Part shown: piece after piece, positions 59,011 through 64,000 of the stretch | How the letters are laid out: each line of letters starts with the position of its first letter | How positions within the stretch are numbered: position 1 is the stretch's first letter | Translations under genes and position numbers: made by a program | Origin: an uncultured Clostridia bacterium | Lineage (GTDB): Bacteria > Bacillota > Clostridia > Monoglobales > Monoglobaceae | Direction of reading: 5' to 3' | Assembly (NCBI GenBank): GCA_947631965.1 | Contig: CANRNL010000001.1 | Location: 105,393-169,392, forward strand | DNA length: 64,000 nucleotides | Notes under the pieces: generated by a model | Seen by the model: only the letters and a program-made list of their open reading frames with translations | Told to the model about the DNA's origin: nothing | Databases searched by the model: none

Positions 59011-59026
59011 TGTTTCACATGAAACA
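59011..59026 (+). promoter_or_regulatory. parS-like site 1
   Basis: TGTTTCACATGAAACA differs from the near-universal parS palindrome TGTTTCACGTGAAACA only by A for G in the central CpG. It begins 2 nt after the polC stop and touches the left arm of the terminator. Confidence 0.75.
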
Positions 59027-59066
59027 TCCCGAAGAGCAAAAAACGCTTTTCGGGATGTTGTTTTTT
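59023..59066 (+). terminator. polC terminator
   Basis: A 15-bp hairpin (left arm 59023-59037, right arm 59045-59059, one G-T wobble, 7-nt loop aaaaaac) followed by a T-run at 59061-59066. It lies between the two parS-like sites. Confidence 0.85.
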
Positions 59067-59069
59067 AAA

Positions 59070-59085
59070 AGTTTCATGTGAAACA
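59070..59085 (-). promoter_or_regulatory. parS-like site 2, opposite orientation
   Basis: Read on the minus strand this is TGTTTCACATGAAACT: the same A-for-G change as site 1 plus a change at the last base. It abuts the -35 box of the parA promoter, so ParB bound here could affect parAB expression. Confidence 0.7.
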
Positions 59086-59114
59086 TTGATTTTTCAAAAA
59101 AACTGTGGTACAAT
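59086..59114 (+). promoter_or_regulatory. parAB promoter
   Basis: TTGATT (59086-59091), a 17-bp spacer and TACAAT (59109-59114). The leader of about 70 nt contains a small hairpin, acgcc-ttc-ggcgt, at 59135-59147. Confidence 0.65.
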
Positions 59115-59189
59115 AAACACTGCCGTATTATTGTACGCCTTCGGCGTGATTAAACGGCGTGTGCGATATTCCCAATCAAGGAGAAAATT

Positions 59190-59954
59190 ATGGGTAAAAT
59201 AATAGCGATAGCAAATCAAAAAGGCGGCGTGGGCAAGACCACTACCGCGGTAAATTTAAGCGCGTGCCTCGGAGCGCAGAATAAAAAGGCCCTGCTCATT
59301 GACATTGACCCGCAGGGAAACAGCTCCAGCGGGCTGGGCGTAGATACGCGCCGCGTTAAGCTCTCGACCTACGACTGCCTGATTGACGGCGCTTCTATGA
59401 AGAACGCGGCGATAAAGACCGATTTCAAAAATCTTTGGATATGCCCCTCGAACATTAACCTCGCGGGCGCGGAGCTGGAGCTTGCCGCAAAGGAAAAGAG
59501 GGAATACTGTCTTAAAGAGGCAATTTCCGAGATAAAGGACGACTACGATTTTATAATTATCGACTGTCCGCCCTCGCTCGGTCTTATAACCCTTAATTCA
59601 TTTACCGCGGCGGACTCGGTTTTGGTTCCAATTCAATGCGAATACTACGCGCTGGAGGGTCTGAGCCAGCTTACAAACACGATAAAAATTATAAAGCGTT
59701 CGCTCAATCCCGACATAGCTATCGAGGGAGTGCTTTTAACTATGTTCGATTCTCGGACAAACCTTTCGATACAGGTCGTTGACGAGGTGAAAAAATACTT
59801 CGGAAAAAAGGTTTACAAAACCGTTATTCCCCGCTCGGTAAGACTTGCCGAGTCGCCGAGCTTCGGTCAACCCATAATTGAATATGACCCCCGCTCAAAG
59901 GGCGCGGAGGGATACATAAACCTAACTAAAGAGGTTATTAAAAACAACAAATAA
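59190..59954 (+). CDS. parA: Chromosome-partitioning ATPase ParA (Soj)
   Basis: 254 residues, the short chromosomal (Soj) form without an N-terminal DNA-binding domain. A deviant-Walker ATPase that binds the nucleoid as an ATP dimer and works with ParB-parS to segregate origins; in Bacillus it also controls DnaA. Walker A KGGVGKTTT at residues 11-19 with the signature Lys11, LIDIDPQGN at about 37-45 and the Walker B region IIDCPPSLG are present. AAGGAG lies 6 nt before the ATG. It is followed 20 bp later by parB, and parS-like sites lie just upstream, so the whole ParABS system is together. Confidence 0.96.
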   Translation: MGKIIAIANQKGGVGKTTTAVNLSACLGAQNKKALLIDIDPQGNSSSGLGVDTRRVKLSTYDCLIDGASMKNAAIKTDFKNLWICPSNINLAGAELELAAKEKREYCLKEAISEIKDDYDFIIIDCPPSLGLITLNSFTAADSVLVPIQCEYYALEGLSQLTNTIKIIKRSLNPDIAIEGVLLTMFDSRTNLSIQVVDEVKKYFGKKVYKTVIPRSVRLAESPSFGQPIIEYDPRSKGAEGYINLTKEVIKNNK

Positions 59955-59974
59955 AACCCAAGGCGGTGAAATAA

Positions 59975-60889
59975 ATGGCAAAAGGTAAAAAGGGGCTGGG
60001 CAGAGGTCTCGGCGCGCTGTACGGCAGCGACGTTATGGAGGCAATGGACGCCGACGACGAGCTTTTCGACGCTCCCGCGAAAACGCAAAAAAAGACGGAG
60101 AGCAAAGAGGGCGACATTTCGGAAATAAAGCTCATAGATATTGAACCAAATAGAAACCAGCCGAGAAAAGCGTTTGACGCTGAGGCGCTCGAAGCGCTTG
60201 CCGATTCCATAAAAACGCACGGCTTGCTTCAGCCGATACTGGTCGCTCCGACCGGCAACGAAACCTACCGAATAATCGCGGGCGAGAGACGATGGCGGGC
60301 GGCAAAGCTCGCGGGGCTTAAAACCGTACCCTGCATAGTCCGCGAATATAAAGACCGAGAAATATCCGAGATTGCTCTGGTCGAGAATCTTCAGCGCGAG
60401 GACTTAAATCCGCTCGAAGAGGCTGAGGGCTATCAAAATCTTATGGACGAGTTTGGTCTTACGCAGGAGGAGATAAGCGCGCGCGTCGGCAAGAGCCGAA
60501 GCGCGGTGGCAAACGCGCTCCGTCTGAACAACCTTCCGCCCGAAGTCAAAAAAATGGTGACAAGCGGAGAGCTTTCGGCGGGACACGCACGAACAATTTT
60601 GGGCGCGCAAAGCGCAGAGGAACAAATCCGCCTCGCACAGACGGTAATAAGCGAAGGGCTTAGCGTGCGCCAAACCGAACAGCTTGTAAAGCGGCTCTCC
60701 CAAAAGAAGCCCGCTCCCGCGCGAAGCACGGAGGAAAAGGCGCTGCTGAGATATTATAAAGACGTTGAAAAGAGCCTGTCCGACAGGCTCGGCACCAAAG
60801 TCCGCATAGTGCGCGGAAGCAAAAAGAGTAAAATCGAGATTGAGTATTACACAAAAGACGACTTTGAACGTCTGCTCGACATACTTTAA
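59975..60889 (+). CDS. parB: Chromosome-partitioning protein ParB (Spo0J)
   Basis: 304 residues. A CTP-dependent DNA clamp that loads at parS and recruits SMC and ParA. The basic N-tail GKKGLGRGLGALYG (ParA-stimulating), the NRNQPRKAFD box, CTP-binding GERRWRA (from residue 103), the ENLQREDLNPLEEA box and the helix-turn-helix LTQEEISARVGKSRSAV (about 160-180) are in the usual order, with a C-terminal dimer domain. An acidic/Lys stretch at about 28-48 links the N-tail to the CTPase domain. Its RBS (aaggcggtgaaat) lies in the 20-bp gap after parA. Confidence 0.96.
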   Translation: MAKGKKGLGRGLGALYGSDVMEAMDADDELFDAPAKTQKKTESKEGDISEIKLIDIEPNRNQPRKAFDAEALEALADSIKTHGLLQPILVAPTGNETYRIIAGERRWRAAKLAGLKTVPCIVREYKDREISEIALVENLQREDLNPLEEAEGYQNLMDEFGLTQEEISARVGKSRSAVANALRLNNLPPEVKKMVTSGELSAGHARTILGAQSAEEQIRLAQTVISEGLSVRQTEQLVKRLSQKKPAPARSTEEKALLRYYKDVEKSLSDRLGTKVRIVRGSKKSKIEIEYYTKDDFERLLDIL

Positions 60890-60912
60890 TCAAGCTGATA
60901 ATTAAAAGTTTT

Positions 60913-60955
60913 TAACGCCTTATCTGCCCGTAATAAGGCTGTTAAATATTTTTCA
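60913..60955 (+). terminator. parB terminator with a loop complementary to the serS leader
   Basis: Stem taacgccttat / ataaggc-t-gtta with one bulge, loop ctgcccgta, then a T-rich tail (60946-60953). The loop bases tctgcccg (60923-60930) are complementary to cgggcaga (60966-60973), just ahead of the serS ribosome binding site. Confidence 0.6.
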
Positions 60956-60989
60956 TTACTGTTTGCGGGCAGAAAGGCGATGGAAATTT

Positions 60990-62264
60990 ATGTTAGACAT
61001 CAAATTATTCAGAAACGACCTTGATAAAGTTAAGGCGGCTCTGAGCCGACGCAAGGAGAACATCGACGTTGACGGTCTGCTTGCGCTCGATAAGGAAAGA
61101 CGCGAAACGCTTTTTGAGGTTGAACAGATGAAGGGCAGGCAGAACACGGTTTCAAAGCAAATTCCCGTATTCAAAAAAGAGGGAAAGGACACAACCGAAA
61201 TTTTTGCCGAGATGAAAAAGCTGTCCGACGAAATAAAGTCGCTCGACGACAAGGTGCGCGAGCTTGACGCAAAAATCGAACAGATTATGCTCACCATACC
61301 GAACATTCCGAACGACGAAGTTCCCGACGGCGATACCGACGAGGACAACGTGGAAGTAAGACGCTTTTCAGAGCCGACCAAATTCGATTTTGAGCCGAAG
61401 GCTCATTGGGATTTGGGCGAGGCGCTCGGAATTTTGGACCCCGTCACCGCGGCAAAGGTAACCGGCGCGCGTTTCCACTTCTATAAGGGCGCGGGCGCGG
61501 CGCTTGAGCGCGCGGTAGTCAACTTTTATCTCGACACGCACACCGCCGAGCATGGCTACACCGAGGTTTTCCCACCGTTTATGGTTCACCGAAACAGTAT
61601 GGTCGGCACCGGTCAGCTCCCGAAGTTTGAGGAGGACGCGTTTAAGGTAATGAACACCGACTACTTCCTCGTTCCGACCGCCGAGGTCCCCGTTACAAAT
61701 ATGTACCGAGGCGACATACTCGACGGCGACAAGCTGCCCATAAAGCACGTTGCATATACCGCCTGCTTCAGAGCCGAAGCAGGCAGCGCGGGGCGCGATA
61801 CCCGCGGTCTTATAAGACAGCATCAGTTTAACAAAGTAGAGCTTGTCAAATTCACCAAGCCCGAAGAATCCTACGCCGAGCTTGAAAAGCTGGTCGCGGA
61901 CGCTGAGGACGTTTTAAAGAGACTGGGGCTTCCCTACCGCGTCGTAAAAATCTGCGTGGGCGACCTCGGCTTTACCGCCGCGCTCAAGTATGACATCGAG
62001 GTTTGGATGCCGAGCTACAACCGCTATGTCGAAATCTCGTCGTGCAGTAACTTTGAGGACTTCCAGGCGCGCCGCGCGAATATCAGATATAAGAACACGC
62101 CCAAGGACAAGGCTCAGTTTGTCCACACTCTTAACGGTTCCGGCGTGGCAGTGGGCAGAACCGTTGCGGCAATACTCGAAAACTATCAAAATGCCGACGG
62201 CAGCGTGACCATTCCCGACGTTCTCCGTCCTTATATGCGCGGTCTTGAAAAAATTGAGGGATAA
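60990..62264 (+). CDS. serS: Seryl-tRNA synthetase
   Basis: 424 residues, a class II synthetase that charges tRNA-Ser in the cytosol. The N-terminal long coiled-coil arm (residues about 25-100, rich in Lys/Glu) binds the tRNA long arm. Motif 2 is seen in [21 protein letters not shown] and motif 3 in [14 protein letters not shown]. The start [12 protein letters not shown] at 60990 is preferred because SerS proteins begin this way; the frame can be extended upstream to a TTG at 60963 with a non-family extension. AAAGGCG upstream is a modest RBS. No T-box specifier stem was recognised in the 100-nt leader. Confidence 0.95.
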   Translation: MLDIKLFRNDLDKVKAALSRRKENIDVDGLLALDKERRETLFEVEQMKGRQNTVSKQIPVFKKEGKDTTEIFAEMKKLSDEIKSLDDKVRELDAKIEQIMLTIPNIPNDEVPDGDTDEDNVEVRRFSEPTKFDFEPKAHWDLGEALGILDPVTAAKVTGARFHFYKGAGAALERAVVNFYLDTHTAEHGYTEVFPPFMVHRNSMVGTGQLPKFEEDAFKVMNTDYFLVPTAEVPVTNMYRGDILDGDKLPIKHVAYTACFRAEAGSAGRDTRGLIRQHQFNKVELVKFTKPEESYAELEKLVADAEDVLKRLGLPYRVVKICVGDLGFTAALKYDIEVWMPSYNRYVEISSCSNFEDFQARRANIRYKNTPKDKAQFVHTLNGSGVAVGRTVAAILENYQNADGSVTIPDVLRPYMRGLEKIEG

Positions 62265-62328
62265 TTTTTGGATATTTTGTCATAAAATTTTCAAAAATAA
62301 ACCGCCGTATTTGTAAATTTTATATAAT

Positions 62329-62369
62329 TGTTAACATTTTGTTCACATTTTATTAACAATTTGTTAACA
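62329..62369 (+). promoter_or_regulatory. Four direct repeats at 11-bp steps (Pho/Wal-type box)
   Basis: TTAACA (62331), TTCACA (62342), TTAACA (62353) and TTAACA (62364) are exactly 11 bp apart. This fits the PhoP consensus TT(A/C/T)ACA repeats; read two bases earlier it also fits WalR boxes (TGTTAA at 62329 and 62362). A -10 box TAGAAT (62379-62384) follows 9 bp after the last repeat, with no good -35, the layout of a promoter activated by an OmpR-family regulator. Confidence 0.72.
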
Positions 62370-62428
62370 ATTCTGTTGTAGAATGACAGTATGAAAAGCA
62401 AACCCCTCTTTGACTTTTCATTACATAA

Positions 62429-62483
62429 CTCCTCCCAAGGCCGCACAAGGTTATCCATGTGCGGCATTGGATTTTTAGAGGAG
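62429..62483 (+). ncRNA. Structured leader or small RNA hairpin
   Basis: Nested stem: ctcctc (62429-62434) with gaggag (62478-62483); ccaa (62435-62438) with ttgg (62467-62470); gccgcac (62440-62446) with gtgcggc (62459-62465); 12-nt loop; a T-run (62472-62476) just inside the outer stem. The inner stem plus T-run could act as a terminator; the outer stem hides an SD-like GAGGAGG that has no start codon after it. Function unknown. Confidence 0.45.
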
Positions 62484-62509
62484 GTATAATTTCGTAGTCT
62501 AATTTTTTG

Positions 62510-62538
62510 TTGACTTTGATATAACTTAATGATAATAT
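62510..62538 (+). promoter_or_regulatory. Proximal promoter of the response regulator
   Basis: TTGACT (62510-62515), a 17-bp spacer and TAATAT (62533-62538), about 52 nt before the start codon. It would give constitutive expression in addition to the distal, repeat-controlled promoter. Confidence 0.65.
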
Positions 62539-62590
62539 AATTTTACAGGTTGTTTAATTATAGAATATACAATATACAGAGAGCGGTGAA

Positions 62591-63301
62591 ATGAACGTGG
62601 AGACAAAGAAGATATTAGTTGTGGACGATGAGAAAACAATCGTTGAAATACTTAGATTTAACCTTTTGAAAGAGGGCTACGAGGTCTACGAGGCATACGA
62701 CGGAGAGAAAGCGCTGGAGCGTGCAGAGGTTCTTAATCCCGACCTGATTTTGCTTGACGTTATGCTTCCGAAAGTTGACGGCTTCACGGTCTGCAAAAAA
62801 ATACGCGAAACCTCGGACACACCGATACTTATGCTGACCGCGCGCGAGGAAGAAGTGGATAAGGTTCTCGGTCTGGAGCTTGGCGCGGATGACTACATAA
62901 CCAAACCGTTCAGCGTGCGCGAGCTTATGGCAAGGGTTAAGGCGAATATCCGCCGCAATTCACCCGCCGTTAAAAATTCCGCAGCGGCTGAGACGAGCGA
63001 CAAGCTGGAGATTGGCGAATTTCTGCTCGACGGCGACAGATTTGAGCTTTACAAAAACGGCAAGCCGATACCCAACATCACCATACGCGAATTTGAGCTT
63101 ATTAAATTCCTGGCTTCGCGGCCGAACAAAATCTTTTCGCGCAAGCACCTGCTTGAAAACGTGTGGGATTACGAATATTACGGAGATGTGCGAACGGTGG
63201 ACGTAACCGTGCGCCGTCTGCGGGAGAAAATTGAGGACGACCCCTCTCAGCCCAAGTACATTATGACGAAGCGCGGTATAGGTTACTATTTCGCTTACTG
63301 A
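62591..63301 (+). CDS. walR: OmpR-family response regulator, WalR (YycF)-like
   Basis: 236 residues: receiver domain (about 5-118) with acidic pair Asp12/Asp13, phosphorylation site Asp56 in LILLDVMLP, LTAREEE and the TKPFS lysine; then a winged-helix DNA-binding domain (about 138-234) with TVDVTVRRLREKIED and TKRGIGYYF, which resembles WalR more than other members. WalR regulates cell-wall hydrolases and growth in Firmicutes. The next gene is rlmH, which also closes the wal locus in Bacillus, but no histidine kinase or YycHI lies here. PhoP/PhoB is the main alternative. AGCGGTGAAATG gives the RBS; an array of 11-bp repeats upstream suggests autoregulation. Confidence 0.88.
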   Translation: MNVETKKILVVDDEKTIVEILRFNLLKEGYEVYEAYDGEKALERAEVLNPDLILLDVMLPKVDGFTVCKKIRETSDTPILMLTAREEEVDKVLGLELGADDYITKPFSVRELMARVKANIRRNSPAVKNSAAAETSDKLEIGEFLLDGDRFELYKNGKPIPNITIREFELIKFLASRPNKIFSRKHLLENVWDYEYYGDVRTVDVTVRRLREKIEDDPSQPKYIMTKRGIGYYFAY

Positions 63302-63311
63302 TACCAAAATC

Positions 63312-63345
63312 AAACGGCGCGGTACACGCGCCGTTTAATTTATTT
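63312..63345 (+). terminator. Terminator after the response regulator
   Basis: A perfect 10-bp stem aaacggcgcg / cgcgccgttt with loop gtaca (63312-63336), followed by aatttatttt. The A/T ends allow activity in both directions. Confidence 0.82.
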
Positions 63346-63394
63346 TGATACGACTTGATATTATCCGACAAAAACATATACGGAGGAATTTATT

Positions 63395-63877
63395 TTGATT
63401 AACATAACCGTAATAGCTGTGGGAAAGCTTAAAGAACGCTACTTTGCCGAAGCCTGCGACGAATACGCGAAACGGCTTTCGGGTATGTGCGCACTGAAAA
63501 TCACGGAGGTTGACGACGCGCCCGCTCCCGAAGGGCTGTCCGAAAAGGAAAAAGACGCGGTACTTGAAAAAGAAGCGCGGCGAATAATCGATAAAATACC
63601 GAAAGGCAGCTTTGTTATTCCGCTTTGCGTCGAGGGCAGGGAGTGTACCTCGCCCGAACTTGCCGAAATAATCGGTTCGGCAATGAACGGCGGAGTAAGC
63701 TCAATCACATTTATAATAGGCGGCTCGCTCGGTCTTGCGGAGAGAATAAAGGCGCTCGGAGCTTTGAGGCTCAGCTTTTCACGTCTGACCTTTCCCCACC
63801 GTCTTATGCGCGTCATACTGCTCGAACAGATATACCGCGCGTTCACAATCTTAAACGGCAGAGCTTACCATAAGTAA
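63395..63877 (+). CDS. rlmH: 23S rRNA (pseudouridine1915-N3)-methyltransferase RlmH
   Basis: 160 residues, the standard length. A SPOUT-class methyltransferase that modifies pseudouridine 1915 of 23S rRNA on the assembled 70S ribosome, with SAM as donor. The trefoil-knot region IGGSLGLAERI, LSFSRLTFPHRLMR and the terminal NGRAYHK (NGxPYHK in relatives) are diagnostic. The TTG start at 63395 is supported by GGAGG 8 nt upstream. No clear terminator follows before the transposase fragment. Confidence 0.96.
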   Translation: MINITVIAVGKLKERYFAEACDEYAKRLSGMCALKITEVDDAPAPEGLSEKEKDAVLEKEARRIIDKIPKGSFVIPLCVEGRECTSPELAEIIGSAMNGGVSSITFIIGGSLGLAERIKALGALRLSFSRLTFPHRLMRVILLEQIYRAFTILNGRAYHK

Positions 63878-63914
63878 TGCCTGTAGGTTTGTCAATGATG
63901 TGTTACAAAATCTC

Positions 63915-64000
63915 CTAAAAAATTTCGCCATCAATGATGAAGGCATTAACATAATCAATAGGAGCTTTCCAATTAAGCGGTCGCATAGGAAATCTGTTGT
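63915..64000 (-). mobile_element. Transposase C-terminal end (insertion sequence, cut by window)
   Basis: The minus strand enters at 64000 and ends at a TAG (63915-63917), with NRFPMRPLNWKAPIDYV followed by NAFIIDGEIF. The RP.. LNWK.P pattern is typical of the last helix of DDE transposases of the IS30/IS3 kind. Only 27-28 residues are visible, so the family is uncertain. The element's end should lie within 63878-63914, right after rlmH. Confidence 0.5.

Larger units (their letters stand above)
62265..62590 (+). other. Regulatory intergenic region between serS and the response regulator
   Basis: 326 bases without a convincing gene. In order: AT-rich sequence after serS with no clear terminator, a four-hexamer 11-bp operator array (62329-62369), a -10 box, a long hairpin (62429-62483) and a second promoter (62510-62538). 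Confidence 0.75.

Noticed and set aside
62391..62489. Possible 32-residue peptide starting at the predicted transcription start
   Set aside because: No ribosome binding site, no recognised family, and the bases are better explained by a hairpin; kept only as part of a finding.

Overview
The window comes from a Gram-positive, low-to-mid GC bacterium of the Clostridia type. PolC-type DNA polymerase III, a ParA/ParB pair with adjacent parS-like sites, an MreB/Mbl-FabZ pair, a WalR-like regulator beside rlmH, AGGAGG-type ribosome binding sites and TTG starts all point that way. No rRNA, tRNA or CRISPR array was seen. Placement below class level would be a guess.

Positions 1-50280, 79 percent of the window, are one minus-strand reading frame that starts at 50280 and is still open at the left edge: at least 16,760 codons. 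It encodes a secreted giant made of, in order, a signal peptide, an acidic linker, a Lys/Ala/Glu-rich low-complexity stalk, about 18 modules each made of a Big-like domain plus a run of RCC1-type repeats (about 48.3 to 21.2 kb), a long array of cadherin-like beta-sandwich domains, two GLUG-type modules (12.1-10.5 kb), and a second cadherin-like array that leaves the window. Four neighbouring modules (36.7-42.5 kb) share near-identical DNA, so the gene has grown by recent internal duplication. A full-consensus promoter (TTGACA, 17 bp, TATAAT) drives it. The large plus-strand open frames in this region are antisense shadows.

Positions 50281-63877 are dense housekeeping sequence: metY; fabZ and mreB (minus); ispG-polC; parA-parB; serS; an orphan WalR/PhoB-like response regulator; rlmH. 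The last 86 bases hold the C-terminal end of a transposase on the minus strand.

Two regulatory signals stand out. Four hexamers at exact 11-bp steps lie in front of the response regulator gene, and a similar 11-bp array sits between mreB and ispG; both match the WalR/PhoP type of direct-repeat operator, suggesting that the regulator controls itself and cell-wall elongation. Two parS-like 16-mers with the same A-for-G change lie in opposite orientation on either side of the polC terminator, next to the parA promoter.
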